Assembly (NCBI GenBank): GCA_949284175.1
Contig: CASDVE010000009.1
Span: forward strand, 38,410-102,409
DNA from: an uncultured Eubacteriales bacterium
Lineage (GTDB): Bacteria > Bacillota > Clostridia > Lachnospirales > Lachnospiraceae
Length of the DNA stretch: 64,000 nt
Reading direction: 5' to 3'
This document shows positions 8,807-18,152 of this stretch, in pieces. The position numbers and the translations under genes are program-made. Under the pieces are notes generated by a model. That model did not search any database. It was given only the letters and a program-made list of their open reading frames with translations, and was not told the DNA's origin. Each line of letters starts with the position of its first letter. Within the stretch, counting starts at the first letter, position 1.

Positions 8807-9904
8807 TTATACATTAAACTTAAATAATACAACATCTCCATCTTGCATTACATATTCTTTTCCTTCGGAACGAACAAGTCCTTTTTCGCGAGCTGCCGCC
8901 ATAGAACCATTTTCCACTAAATCATGATAGTTTACAACATCAGCACGAATGAAGCCACGTTCAAAATCAGAGTGGATTTTACCAGCTGCTTGTGGTGCTT
9001 TTGTTCCTTTTGTAATTGTCCAAGCACGAACTTCTTGTTCTCCCGCTGTTAAATAGCTTAAAAGACCAAGAAGAGAATAGCTAGCACGAATTAATTTATC
9101 AAGACCGGATTCTTGTAATCCAAGATCTTCTAAAAATTCTTTTCTTTCTTCTTCATCAAGTTCAGAAATCTCTTGTTCCATCTGGGCACAGACTGTAAAT
9201 ACTTCACAATGAAATTGTTTTGCGTATTCACGTACTTCACAAACAAATGGGTTATTTGCTCCATCATCTGCCATGCTATCTTCGTTGACGTTGGCAGCAA
9301 AAATAACAGGTTTTGCAGTCAATAAGTTACAAGAATTAAAGATTTCTTCTTCGTCCTCATTATCGAGTTCAAATGTTTTTGCAAGTTTTCCCTCTTCTAA
9401 ATGAGTTTTGATTCGATTTAATAATTCCACTTCTTTTGCAAGGTTTTTATCATTTTTAGCCCCTTTGCTTGATTTTGCAATACGGCGATCTAAAATTTCA
9501 ATATCAGAGAAAATTAATTCAAAGTTAATGGTTTCAATATCACGAAGAGGGCTGATACTTCCATCCACATGAACAATATTACTATCTTCAAAGCAACGAA
9601 CAACGTGGACAATGGCATCCACTTCACGAATGTTTGCTAAAAATTGATTGCCAAGACCTTCTCCTTTAGAAGCTCCTTTTACGAGCCCTGCAATATCGAC
9701 AAATTCAATAAAAGCAGGAACAATTTTTTTTGTATTATACATCTTTCCAAGCACTTGAAGACGCTCATCTGGAACGGTTACAACGCCTACATTTGGATCG
9801 ATGGTACAGAATGGATAGTTTGCAGATTCTGCACCAGCTTTTGTCAATGAATTGAATAATGTACTTTTTCCTACGTTTGGTAAACCAACAATACCTAATT
9901 TCAT
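8807..9904 (-). CDS. ychF: YchF/OLA1-family P-loop ATPase
   Basis: Obg-related ribosome-associated nucleotide hydrolase; this family prefers ATP over GTP because the G4 motif is NxxE. The 365 residues carry LPNVGKSTLFNSL (Walker A) at the N-terminus, DIAGLVKGASKGEGLGN (switch region), FAANVNE (the altered G4 motif) and a C-terminal TGS domain (AWTITKGTKAPQAAG). Length and domain order are those of standard YchF. It is convergent with the sensor kinase gene and has its own promoter. Its role in stress response and translation is conserved but not fully defined in any bacterium. Confidence 0.97.
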   Translation of the reverse strand: MKLGIVGLPNVGKSTLFNSLTKAGAESANYPFCTIDPNVGVVTVPDERLQVLGKMYNTKKIVPAFIEFVDIAGLVKGASKGEGLGNQFLANIREVDAIVHVVRCFEDSNIVHVDGSISPLRDIETINFELIFSDIEILDRRIAKSSKGAKNDKNLAKEVELLNRIKTHLEEGKLAKTFELDNEDEEEIFNSCNLLTAKPVIFAANVNEDSMADDGANNPFVCEVREYAKQFHCEVFTVCAQMEQEISELDEEERKEFLEDLGLQESGLDKLIRASYSLLGLLSYLTAGEQEVRAWTITKGTKAPQAAGKIHSDFERGFIRADVVNYHDLVENGSMAAAREKGLVRSEGKEYVMQDGDVVLFKFNV

Positions 9905-9948
9905 AACGGTTAGTCCTTTCTTTCTCTATGGTGTTCTAAACCATTTTT

Positions 9949-9977
9949 ATTCTAACATAAATAACAAACATTGACAA
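9949..9977 (-). promoter_or_regulatory. ychF promoter
   Basis: On the minus strand TTGTCA, 17-base spacer, TAGAAT, about 45 bases before the ychF start. Confidence 0.6.
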
Positions 9978-10082
9978 TTGAAAGATTCTTTTCTACCTGA
10001 TAAATATGGGGATTTTGTCTTGAAATTGAAGTATGAATCAAGTATTCCTTCATATGTTTTTCGTAGACATACAAAAATATGC

Positions 10083-10109
10083 TTGACAAATACATGAAAA
10101 TAGTATAGG
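10083..10109 (+). promoter_or_regulatory. Promoter of the oligopeptide-binding protein gene
   Basis: Consensus TTGACA; the best -10 match is TATAGG with a short 15-base spacer. The -35 element is clear, the -10 less so. Confidence 0.5.
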
Positions 10110-10142
10110 TTATGTAGTAAAACTAGAAAAGGGGAAGAGAAA

Positions 10143-11819
10143 ATGAGATTGAAAAAGTTCATGGCGCTTGCATTGGCAAGCATGATGACCGTATCAATGG
10201 TTGCTTGTGGCGGCGGTGCATCCACGCCAAAGGACAGCACAAGAGGGGCGGCTGGAACAGCCATTTCCTATGGGGGAACACCGGATGCGGATATGATAAC
10301 GGTGGATTTACGTGCAGAACCACCGGAATTAAACAGCTTATTGACAACAGATGCGGCCTCATATGATATTTTAAGAGAGGTGATATCCGGTCTTTACAAA
10401 CTGGATGCCAATGATAATCCAGTGCCGGATTTAGCAGAGGACACACAGGTCAGTGAAGATGGTAGAACTTACACGATGAAATTAAGACAGGGGGCAAAAT
10501 GGTCCAATGGAGAGCCAGTAACCGCCAAGGACTTCGTATACGCCTACCATAAAGTATGCGATCCAAAGACAGGGTCTCTTTATGCCTTCATTATGTATGA
10601 AAACTTAGAAAATGGTGTGGATGTGTATGAAGGAAAGAAAGATCCGTCTGAACTGGGAGTAAAAGCACTGGATGATTACACATTAGAAGTCACCTTTACA
10701 AACCCAATTCCATATGCAAAACATTTATTCACATTCTTTACTTACTATCCAGTGAACCAAAAAGGGTATGAAGAAATCGGTGCTGATAAATACGCAAAAG
10801 ATATGGATAAGATTGTGACAAACGGACCTTATAAGATCGCAGAGTGGGTGCATGACGATCACCTTACTTTGGAGAAAAATGACGATCACTATAATGCCAG
10901 CGAAATAAAAGTTCAAAAGATCAAATATCTTATGATGAAAGATGCCAATGCTCGTATGAACGCTTTTAAAGCTGGACAGGTGGACGGCATTCAAATCACA
11001 GGAGAACAGGTCGAACAGTTGAAAAAAGCAGGTGTGGAAACAAACTCTTATGTGGACAACGGAAATAAATATTTCCAATTTAACACAAAGACAAAAGGGC
11101 TGAATAATGCAAAAGTCCGTCGGGCTCTTGGGCTTGCCATTGATACAAAGAGCTTATGTGCGGATGTAAGAAAAGACGGTTCTGTTCCAGCAACTGGTAT
11201 TGTTCCAACAGGAATTGTTGGTGCTAATGGAACAAAATATAGAGATACCGCTGGTGATATGATTGAATATAACGTAGAAGAAGCGAAGAAATTATTGGAG
11301 GAAGGTTTAAAAGAAGAAGGTCTTACGAAAGAAACCTTTAAAATTTCTTTGATCACAGACGATACAACCGATGTACAGAAAGAATCCGCATACTATCAAG
11401 AACAGTGGAAACAGGCGTTAGGCATTAATGTTGATGTAAAACCAATGCCTTACAAAGCTCGTTTGCAGGCGATGGAAGATGGAAACTTTGATATTGCCTT
11501 TACAAGATGGTTGCCGGACTACAATGATCCAATGACATTTCTTGATATGTACACAACAACAAATGGAAATAACTATGGGAAATATTCAAGCAAAGAGTAT
11601 GATGCGTTAATTGATAAGGCGAGAAAAGAAGTGGATGTGGACAAACGTCAAGAGCTGTTAATTCAAGCAGAAACGTTGCTTTTAAAGGAAGATGCTCCGA
11701 TCTTCCCATTATACTTTAGCGTCGTACCATATGTATTATCTTCCAAAGTGCAAAATGTAACCTGTACAGGATTCCAAGAATGGGATTTTACAGACGGTGC
11801 AGAAATTGTAACAAAATAA
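10143..11819 (+). CDS. OppA-type peptide-binding lipoprotein of an ABC transporter
   Basis: Extracytoplasmic solute-binding protein of the SBP_bac_5 family, anchored to the membrane by lipid. The signal peptide ends in the lipobox SMVAC, with the modified Cys near residue 22. Family features include an early DLRAEPPELNSL, the stretch GRTYTMKLRQGAKWSNGEPVTAKDFVYAY and a C-terminal half ending in PLYFSVVPYVL. The 558 residues are normal for the family. No permease or ATPase gene is adjacent, so it is a stand-alone gene between two terminators and must work with transporter parts encoded elsewhere. AAGGGGAAGAG precedes the ATG. Oligopeptide uptake is the likely role; another ligand is possible. 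Confidence 0.93.
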   Translation: MRLKKFMALALASMMTVSMVACGGGASTPKDSTRGAAGTAISYGGTPDADMITVDLRAEPPELNSLLTTDAASYDILREVISGLYKLDANDNPVPDLAEDTQVSEDGRTYTMKLRQGAKWSNGEPVTAKDFVYAYHKVCDPKTGSLYAFIMYENLENGVDVYEGKKDPSELGVKALDDYTLEVTFTNPIPYAKHLFTFFTYYPVNQKGYEEIGADKYAKDMDKIVTNGPYKIAEWVHDDHLTLEKNDDHYNASEIKVQKIKYLMMKDANARMNAFKAGQVDGIQITGEQVEQLKKAGVETNSYVDNGNKYFQFNTKTKGLNNAKVRRALGLAIDTKSLCADVRKDGSVPATGIVPTGIVGANGTKYRDTAGDMIEYNVEEAKKLLEEGLKEEGLTKETFKISLITDDTTDVQKESAYYQEQWKQALGINVDVKPMPYKARLQAMEDGNFDIAFTRWLPDYNDPMTFLDMYTTTNGNNYGKYSSKEYDALIDKARKEVDVDKRQELLIQAETLLLKEDAPIFPLYFSVVPYVLSSKVQNVTCTGFQEWDFTDGAEIVTK

Positions 11820-11834
11820 TAATATACATAGAAG

Positions 11835-11889
11835 AAAAAGGACTAGGAAGTTTTGTGAGAGAAAAAGACAAAACTCCTAGTCTTTTTTT
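11835..11889. terminator. Terminator between the binding-protein gene and MATE gene
   Basis: Long stem GACTAGGAAGTTTTGT / ACAAAACTCCTAGTC with one bulge, flanked by A and T tracts, so it can work in both directions for the convergent genes. Confidence 0.85.
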
Positions 11890-11897
11890 CATCGTTG

Positions 11898-13259
11898 TTA
11901 ATCCAGTTCCGCCATACGCCTTGCCATATGTTTTTTAAAGAACAACAAGAACACCGTTGTGGATGTGATGGCTGCGATGAGATCGGAGATCGGCTCTGCA
12001 TAAAAGGCAAAACGTGCCATAAATACAATTGGAATGGTAATAGTTAAGAGCAAATATAACGTCTTTCTCGCAAGAGAGAGAGCTAAGGAGATCTGAGTTG
12101 CTCCAAGTGCGGTCAATCCATCCACAAATACATACTGAAGGCTTAAAGGAATGATACTGAGGGTGAACACTTGAATGCCCCAGATGGACAATTCTTTATA
12201 GGCTGGATCGGATGTGAATAGTAGGACAAAATATTGTGGAAAGAACCTTGAAAGTAAGAACATGATGGAAGTAAAGAGGAAACAGATTGTAAGCATTGTC
12301 TGAATCCCTTTTTTCACACGTTCTTTTGATTTTGCCCCATAATTAAAACTTAAAAGTGGTTGAGATCCACTGGTAATTCCAAGCATTGGGGAAGTGATCA
12401 GTGTCATATAACTTTGTACAATGGTTGCGGAGGCAATAAGCATATCACCATCAGAACCACCATAGCGTTGTAATACGGTATTTAAAGCAATAATTAAAAC
12501 GCTATCCGTCGCTAAAATGACAAAAGGGGAAAATCCTATTTTTAAAACTCGAATCATAATTTTGGTTGAATAGCCCGAAAATGTAATGCGTACTTGTGGC
12601 TTTTGGCTAAAGAGAAACGCAAGAACAAAAAGGCAGGAGGCGAGCTGAGAGATCACAGTGGCAAGAGCCCCACCAGCAACGCCTAATTTGAAACCAAAGA
12701 TAAAGACGGAATCTAAAATAATATTTGAAATTGCTCCAATTAAGACGGTGAACATTCCAATGGTAGAATAGCCTTGACAAATGATGAAATAATTCATCCC
12801 AAGTGCCATGAGAGCAAAAAAAGTCCCAGCAGTGTAAATAGTAAGATAAGTGTTTGCATAGGGAAAGGTCACATCACTAGCACCAAACCAGACGAGCAAT
12901 TTGCCTTTTAAAAGCAAAAATAAAATGGTAAGAAGGACGGAGAGTATCGTGAGTAGAAGAAAACAGTTGGAAAGAATTTCCTCTGCTTTCTTTTTCTTTT
13001 TTTCTCCAAGTCGCATGGAAACAAGAACCGATCCACCGATTCCTACAAGAGTACCAAAGGATGTGAGCAATGTGATAATCGGACTGCATACACCAACTCC
13101 AGCAAGAGCCACGTCGCCAATATCAGGAATATTACCAATATACATACGATCCACAATGGCATAAAGAACATTGACAAATTGGGCGATCATCGTTGGAATT
13201 GCCAATTTTATGACAAGAGGAATGATGGGATCGTGCCCGAGATCATTTGTCTTTTTCAT
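11898..13259 (-). CDS. MATE-family multidrug/cation exporter
   Basis: Integral membrane antiporter of the MATE/MOP superfamily with about twelve helices; it would export drugs or metabolites using a Na+ or H+ gradient. The N-terminus (LAIPTMIAQFVNVLYAIVDRMYIGNI) and the repeat-like middle (LKIGFSPFVILATDSVLIIALN) are characteristic. An earlier in-frame ATG exists at 13274, but a GAGG 9 bases before the ATG at 13259 favours the 453-residue form. A paralog of similar build is encoded at 29991-31364. No regulator is adjacent and the substrate is unknown. Confidence 0.92.
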   Translation of the reverse strand: MKKTNDLGHDPIIPLVIKLAIPTMIAQFVNVLYAIVDRMYIGNIPDIGDVALAGVGVCSPIITLLTSFGTLVGIGGSVLVSMRLGEKKKKKAEEILSNCFLLLTILSVLLTILFLLLKGKLLVWFGASDVTFPYANTYLTIYTAGTFFALMALGMNYFIICQGYSTIGMFTVLIGAISNIILDSVFIFGFKLGVAGGALATVISQLASCLFVLAFLFSQKPQVRITFSGYSTKIMIRVLKIGFSPFVILATDSVLIIALNTVLQRYGGSDGDMLIASATIVQSYMTLITSPMLGITSGSQPLLSFNYGAKSKERVKKGIQTMLTICFLFTSIMFLLSRFFPQYFVLLFTSDPAYKELSIWGIQVFTLSIIPLSLQYVFVDGLTALGATQISLALSLARKTLYLLLTITIPIVFMARFAFYAEPISDLIAAITSTTVFLLFFKKHMARRMAELD

Positions 13260-13407
13260 AATAAAAAACCTCATTTCTTAAATTTTAATCGTTGTTGATT
13301 CGTAACTTAGCATAGCATAATTTGTGGAATATAGTAAGAGAGTGGAAAAAATTTCAGTGGAAATTTTTGTGCATCTTTGCTAAAATGGGGGCAAGGAGGA
13401 AAGATAG

Positions 13408-14307
13408 ATGGATGAATTAATAGGAACAATTCGGTTTCCCAATTTGAACATTGTATTAGAACACGTTGGTTCTGAAATTAATATTGGAGGTTTTTCCATT
13501 AAATTTTATGGGATCATAATTGCAATAGGGTTTATAGCAGGACTGTTTGTGGCTATGCGTGAGGCAAAGAGAACAGGACAAAATCCAGAAGACTATTTAG
13601 ACTATATGCTTTGGATGGTCATTCCTGTCATTATTGGAGCAAGACTTTATTATGTCATTTTTTCGTGGGATGCGTACAAGAATAATCTTTGGGATATTTT
13701 TGCCATTCGACAAGGAGGGCTTGCCATTTATGGTGGAGTCATCGCTGGTGTTTTGGTTCTCATTATTTTTTGTAAAATTAGAGGAAATTCTTTCTTTCTC
13801 ATGGCGGATACAGCGGCGATGGGGCTATTAATTGGTCAAATTATGGGGCGATGGGGAAATTTCTTTAATCGAGAAGCCTTTGGCGGGTATTCTAATGGAC
13901 TTTTAGCAATGCAAATACCTGTTGCGGATGCCAGTTATACGACACCAGATCTTTTGGATAAGATGGTGACTATTGGAGGAATCCAATATATTCAAGTACA
14001 ACCAACTTTTTTGTATGAAGCACTTTGGAATCTCGGCGTTTTACTTATTATTTTCTTATGGAGAAAGAAAAAGAAATTTGATGGAGAATTGCTCTGCCTT
14101 TATATGGCGGGATATGGTGCAGGAAGATGTTGGATTGAAAGTATGAGAACAGATCAGTTGCTTATTGGCTCCACCGATATACCAGTTTCACAAGTGCTAG
14201 CAGGAATTTTATGTATTGTTGGTGTTGCCGTTATTATCATACAAAGAAGAAAGTATAAGAACACAGGTTTGTCTTTCAAATCCAAGCGGAAAATGCTGTG
14301 GAAATGA
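13408..14307 (+). CDS. lgt: Prolipoprotein diacylglyceryl transferase
   Basis: Membrane enzyme that transfers diacylglycerol from phosphatidylglycerol to the lipobox Cys of prolipoproteins, the first step in maturing lipoproteins such as those encoded at 10143, 45973 and 51636. The 299 residues show the Lgt signature as GRWGNFFNREAFGG, the conserved YGIIIAIGF segment in the first helices, and RQGGLAIYGG. AAGGAGG lies 8 bases before the ATG. The basic C-terminal tail (RRKYKNTGLSFKSKRK) is ordinary. It is monocistronic, ended by a strong terminator over 100 bases downstream. Confidence 0.96.
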   Translation: MDELIGTIRFPNLNIVLEHVGSEINIGGFSIKFYGIIIAIGFIAGLFVAMREAKRTGQNPEDYLDYMLWMVIPVIIGARLYYVIFSWDAYKNNLWDIFAIRQGGLAIYGGVIAGVLVLIIFCKIRGNSFFLMADTAAMGLLIGQIMGRWGNFFNREAFGGYSNGLLAMQIPVADASYTTPDLLDKMVTIGGIQYIQVQPTFLYEALWNLGVLLIIFLWRKKKKFDGELLCLYMAGYGAGRCWIESMRTDQLLIGSTDIPVSQVLAGILCIVGVAVIIIQRRKYKNTGLSFKSKRKMLWK

Positions 14308-14423
14308 TAAGAAAAAGTATAAAAAAAACGTAAAAATTTTGAGAGAAAAAACTACAAAAATGAAAAACAATACAGCTATATATAGTATGTAAAATGAAAA
14401 AATATACAATATATAGCGGTCAT

Positions 14424-14488
14424 GACGCGAGAAATGTTAAAGAATGCAGAAAAATGGCGTAAATTTAACATTTTTTGCGTCTTTTTTT
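14424..14488 (+). terminator. lgt terminator
   Basis: An 18-bp stem with two G-T wobbles (GACGCGAGAAATGTTAAA against TTTAACATTTTTTGCGTC), a 22-base loop and a run of seven T. Confidence 0.85.
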
Positions 14489-14511
14489 GGTTATTGTAAG
14501 TGAATTTACTA

Positions 14512-14540
14512 TTGCAATCTGATAAAGAATATAATAAACT
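14512..14540 (+). promoter_or_regulatory. Possible promoter of the division/cell-wall cluster
   Basis: TTGCAA, 17-base spacer, TAAACT; a perfect TATAAT at 14530-14535 overlaps but lacks a good -35. Confidence 0.4.
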
Positions 14541-14629
14541 ATAAACATAGTGGTGATTCATGGAGATTAATCACTTTTCTTTTTATTTACGTGGAAGACA
14601 TAAGTCAAACAGGACTGTTTAAAGTCGGT

Positions 14630-14668
14630 CACGAACGTGAGAAACTTGTGAACTTGTTTCTCATCATT
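14630..14668 (+). repeat. Dispersed palindromic repeat, copy C
   Basis: CACGAACGTGAGAAAC, spacer, GTTTCTCATCATTT: same layout as copy A. It sits just upstream of rsmH. Confidence 0.55.
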
Positions 14669-14726
14669 TAAAGGACTCCATAACACCATGAATACAATAT
14701 ACAAAAGTGAAAGACAGGAGAAAGAG

Positions 14727-15668
14727 ATGGAATTTCAACATACGTCGGTTTTATTGGAGGAAACCATCGAACAATTGAATATCAAGCCGGATGGCATTTA
14801 TGTTGATGGAACACTTGGAGGAGCTGGACATGCCTTTCATGTTTGTGAAAAGCTATCAAGCAAAGGTCGATTTATTGGTATCGATCAAGATGAGGCGGCC
14901 ATTGAAACAGGAAGAGAGCGGTTACAATCTTTTGGAGATCGTGTAACCATTGTAAGAAGTAATTATGTCAATATGCCACAAGTTCTTCGTGAATTAGGAA
15001 TCGAAAAAGTGGATGGGATCTTATTAGATCTAGGCGTTTCTTCTTATCAGCTTGACAATGCCGAAAGAGGGTTTACATATCGAAAGGACGATGCCCTTCT
15101 TGACATGAGAATGGATCAGCGTCAAGACATGACAGCAAGAGATATTATCAATGGATATAGCGAACAAGAACTCTATCGTATTATTCGTGATTATGGAGAG
15201 GACAAGTTTGCAAAAAATATTGCAAAACATATTGTAAGACAAAGAGAACAAGCTCCAATTGAAACAGCAGGACAGTTAAATGAAATTATCAATATGGCGA
15301 TACCGGCAAAAGTAAGAGCGGTAGGTGGACATCCTGCTAAAAGAACGTATCAGGCAATTCGAATTGAATTAAACAAAGAACTAGAGGTGTTAAAAGAAAG
15401 TCTAGATCAGATGATCGATCTCTTAAATGACAAAGGAAGACTTTGCATTATCACATTTCATTCCTTAGAAGACCGTATTGTAAAAAGTAGTTTTAAAAAG
15501 AATGAGAATCCTTGTATATGTCCTCCAAACTTTCCAGTTTGTATGTGTAATAATGTATCCAAAGGACGAGTTGTGACGAGAAAGCCAATCATTCCATCGG
15601 AGGAAGAATTGGCAGAGAATAAGCGTTCAAAAAGTTCGAAACTCAGAGTGTTTGAAAGGAAGATTTAG
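14727..15668 (+). CDS. rsmH: 16S rRNA m4C1402 N4-methyltransferase
   Basis: S-adenosylmethionine-dependent enzyme (MraW) that methylates C1402 in the ribosomal decoding centre. The 313 residues match the family length. Visible motifs are [11 protein letters not shown] at the start, [11 protein letters not shown] (SAM-binding glycine loop), [23 protein letters not shown], and the C-terminal [17 protein letters not shown] at 14716-14720 supports the ATG at 14727 over the upstream ATG at 14688. It is the first gene of the cluster, 25 bases before the ftsL-like gene, the usual position. mraZ is missing upstream. Confidence 0.96.
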   Translation: MEFQHTSVLLEETIEQLNIKPDGIYVDGTLGGAGHAFHVCEKLSSKGRFIGIDQDEAAIETGRERLQSFGDRVTIVRSNYVNMPQVLRELGIEKVDGILLDLGVSSYQLDNAERGFTYRKDDALLDMRMDQRQDMTARDIINGYSEQELYRIIRDYGEDKFAKNIAKHIVRQREQAPIETAGQLNEIINMAIPAKVRAVGGHPAKRTYQAIRIELNKELEVLKESLDQMIDLLNDKGRLCIITFHSLEDRIVKSSFKKNENPCICPPNFPVCMCNNVSKGRVVTRKPIIPSEEELAENKRSKSSKLRVFERKI

Positions 15669-15693
15669 TAAAATGCGTTAAGGGGTATAAGCG

Positions 15694-16158
15694 ATGGAAG
15701 AAAGACAGCGTAATACCGGATATTACGATGGCAATGCCGTCAGAAGTTATCCAGAAGAAAGACCGGTGCGAAAGAGTGCCAATCGAAGACAACAAAATAG
15801 AAATAGAGCGATACGAAGAAATCAGGCGCGTGCATTGGCATTCAGCAAAGGATATACGATTCTTCTTGCGGTAGCAGTTGTCGCAACCCTTGCAATGTGT
15901 GTTCATTACATTACTGCCCAGAGTCAGCTCGTTTATCAAAGTAAGCATATAGCCAGCTTAGAGCAAGAACTCAACGATTTGATTGATGAGAACAATGCTA
16001 CAAAAGAACGGTTGCAAAGTTTGATGGATTTAGATTATATTTACAAAGTGGCAACCAAAAAGCTCGGTATGGTATATGCTGGAGAAGATCAGATCATTTA
16101 TTATGATGGTCAGAGCAAAGATTACCTGAGGCAATATGAAGACATACCAGAGAATTAG
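15694..16158 (+). CDS. FtsL-like bitopic cell-division protein
   Basis: Small membrane protein expected to join the divisome with DivIB/FtsQ. The 154 residues have a basic, Arg/Asn-rich cytoplasmic tail (about residues 1-50), one membrane helix (TILLAVAVVATLAMCVHYI, about 54-73), then an extracellular coiled coil (LVYQSKHIASLEQELNDLID) and a short C-terminal tail. Sequence identity to named FtsL proteins is always low; the call rests on topology and on its place between rsmH and the first PBP, as in Bacillus. It is 17 bases before the PBP gene. Confidence 0.8.
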   Translation: MEERQRNTGYYDGNAVRSYPEERPVRKSANRRQQNRNRAIRRNQARALAFSKGYTILLAVAVVATLAMCVHYITAQSQLVYQSKHIASLEQELNDLIDENNATKERLQSLMDLDYIYKVATKKLGMVYAGEDQIIYYDGQSKDYLRQYEDIPEN

Positions 16159-16175
16159 AGGACTAAGGTGACAAA

Positions 16176-18083
16176 ATGGCAAGAAAATCAGGAGTTTTTA
16201 CTCGGAGAATGAAGGGGAAACTTTTTATCGCATTTATGATCGTGTTAGCCTTTTTTGGACTAGTTATGGTGAGGCTGACATGGATTAATTTGAAGGATGG
16301 GAAACGATATGAAAAGCAAGTGTTGGCACAGCAGAATTATATGACAACCGTGCTCCCTTATGCGAGAGGCGAAATTGAAGATCGTAATGGGACTCCGCTT
16401 GCTACAAGTGTAAAAGTATATAATTTGATTATTGAGCCAAAGAATATTATTGATGCGGATACCCAACGAAATAAAAGCATTTCAGAAGGGCAAGAAGAGA
16501 ACGTTTATCAAAAAACGACCGTATCAGCTTTGGCTCAGTTTTTTGATGTAAAGGAAAGTGAGCTTAACAAACTCATTAAAGAAAATCCAAATTCCTATTA
16601 TCAAAAAGTGTTGAAACGATTGGAGTATTCTGAAGTAAAACCTTTTCAAGAGTTCTTAGAAAAAGAATTGACAGTGACCAACTCTAAAGGGGAAGAGCAG
16701 ACGATCACTTATGGAGATCGAGTAAAAGGCGTTTACTTTGAAGAAGAATATAAAAGGAGTTACCCAAACAAAGAGTTGGCAAGTAACGTCATCGGTTTTG
16801 CTAACAGTGGAAATGTAGGAAGTTGGGGCTTAGAACAGCAGTATAATAGCACATTAAATGGAATCAATGGAAGACAATATGGATATATTAACGATGACAC
16901 CCAGCTAGAAAGGACAACCCGTCCAGCACAAAATGGGAATAATTTAATCACAACCATTGATGTCAATGTTCAAAGAATTGCTGAAAAGCATATCCAGAAG
17001 TTTATGAAAAACGTAGGAGCTAAAAAAGGTGTCAATGTGCTTGTTATGGATCCAAACAATGGAGAAGTGCTTGCTATGGCAACAGATTCCACTTATGATC
17101 TGAACAATCCAAGAGATGATAAAGTGTTAGAACGCCGTTATTCAAAAAGTGAAATCAAAGAGATGGATGAAAAGGAAAAGTTAAATGCCTTTAACCAAGT
17201 GTGGAGAAATGAAATTATTTCAAAAATCTTTGAACCAGGTTCTACGTTTAAACCATTCACCGTCGCAACAGGTTTAGAAGAGAATGTTTTGACTGGAGAT
17301 GAAACATATTATTGTAAAGGATATTTGCAAAAAGAGAGCTGGCCAACGATGATCAAATGCCATAATTACAGCAAAGGTGGATGTGGTTTATTGACACTCA
17401 GTGGAGCTTTGGAACAGTCTTGTAATGTGGCTATGATGAACATTAATGATGCTACGGGAAAAGAGTTATTCACCCAGTATGAAAATTATTTTGGGTTTGG
17501 AAAAAAGACAGGCATTGATCTTCCAGGAGAAGAGTCAGGTTTGCTCATTAGTGCGGATAACATGGGAAGTACCGATCTTGCCACAAATAGTTTTGGACAA
17601 AATATCAATGTTACAATGATTCAGTTAGCCAGTGCATTTGCTTCTCTTATCAATGGTGGACACTATTATGAACCACATCTTGTAAAACAGATTGTGAATG
17701 AAAATGGTGGAATCGTAAAAAATATTGACAAGGTGCTTGTGAAGGATACGGTATCAAAGGAAACAAGTGAATGGTTAAAAGAAGCACTTTATCAGACCGT
17801 AGAGAAAGGAACTGGTAAAAAAGCACAAATTGAAGGCTATAAAATTGGTGGAAAAACGGGAACGGCTGAAAAGCAACCAAGAAAAGCAGGAACGTATGTG
17901 GTATCGTTTATTTCTTTTGTTCCAGTGGAAAAACCACAGCTTTTAATTTATGTAACCATTGATGAATTAGGTGTATCCCCACAAGATCAGAGTGGATATG
18001 CTGTGGAATTAAGTCGTGATATTATGAAAGAGCTTGTTACTTACATGAACATTCCTCAAACGAAAGAAACGAAGAAGAAATAA
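16176..18083 (+). CDS. Class B penicillin-binding protein (division transpeptidase)
   Basis: Peptidoglycan transpeptidase, probably the PBP2B/FtsI-type septal enzyme. The 635 residues show an N-terminal anchor helix (FIAFMIVLAFFGLVMV), a dimerisation region beginning at RGEIEDRNG, and the transpeptidase domain with all three motifs: STFK (EPGSTFKPF, acylated Ser), SCN (EQSCNVAMMN) and KTG (GGKTGTAEK). There are no C-terminal PASTA repeats. It stands between the ftsL-like gene and a second class B PBP, as pbpB and spoVD do in Bacillus. It is likely partnered with the SEDS protein encoded at 22317. Confidence 0.93.
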   Translation: MARKSGVFTRRMKGKLFIAFMIVLAFFGLVMVRLTWINLKDGKRYEKQVLAQQNYMTTVLPYARGEIEDRNGTPLATSVKVYNLIIEPKNIIDADTQRNKSISEGQEENVYQKTTVSALAQFFDVKESELNKLIKENPNSYYQKVLKRLEYSEVKPFQEFLEKELTVTNSKGEEQTITYGDRVKGVYFEEEYKRSYPNKELASNVIGFANSGNVGSWGLEQQYNSTLNGINGRQYGYINDDTQLERTTRPAQNGNNLITTIDVNVQRIAEKHIQKFMKNVGAKKGVNVLVMDPNNGEVLAMATDSTYDLNNPRDDKVLERRYSKSEIKEMDEKEKLNAFNQVWRNEIISKIFEPGSTFKPFTVATGLEENVLTGDETYYCKGYLQKESWPTMIKCHNYSKGGCGLLTLSGALEQSCNVAMMNINDATGKELFTQYENYFGFGKKTGIDLPGEESGLLISADNMGSTDLATNSFGQNINVTMIQLASAFASLINGGHYYEPHLVKQIVNENGGIVKNIDKVLVKDTVSKETSEWLKEALYQTVEKGTGKKAQIEGYKIGGKTGTAEKQPRKAGTYVVSFISFVPVEKPQLLIYVTIDELGVSPQDQSGYAVELSRDIMKELVTYMNIPQTKETKKK

Positions 18084-18099
18084 TAGAAGTGATTCATAA

Positions 18100-18142
18100 C
18101 CTCATGAAAGTATTAATAAGATATAATAATATTTTCATGGGG
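18100..18142 (+). promoter_or_regulatory. Hairpin covering the ribosome site of the second PBP gene
   Basis: CCTCATGAAAGTATTA can pair with TAATATTTTCATGGGG. The GGGG at 18139-18142, the only ribosome-site-like sequence before the ATG at 18153, lies in the right arm. No T run follows directly, so it is a poor terminator. A TATAAT lies in the loop. Confidence 0.45.
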
Positions 18143-18152
18143 CTATGTTTTT

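Larger units (their letters stand above)
14308..14726. other. Intergenic region between lgt and the division cluster
   Basis: About 420 bases without a gene. It holds the lgt terminator, the division-cluster promoter, a small GTGATT/AATCAC hairpin near 14553 and one dispersed repeat copy. MraZ, which often precedes rsmH, is not encoded in either strand. Confidence 0.7.

Noticed and set aside
10725..11078. Minus-strand open frame of 117 codons inside the binding-protein gene
   Set aside because: Antisense shadow of a clear family member; no ribosome site.
14308..14726. mraZ upstream of rsmH
   Set aside because: No frame in this gap encodes an MraZ-like protein; the space is filled by a terminator, promoter and repeat.
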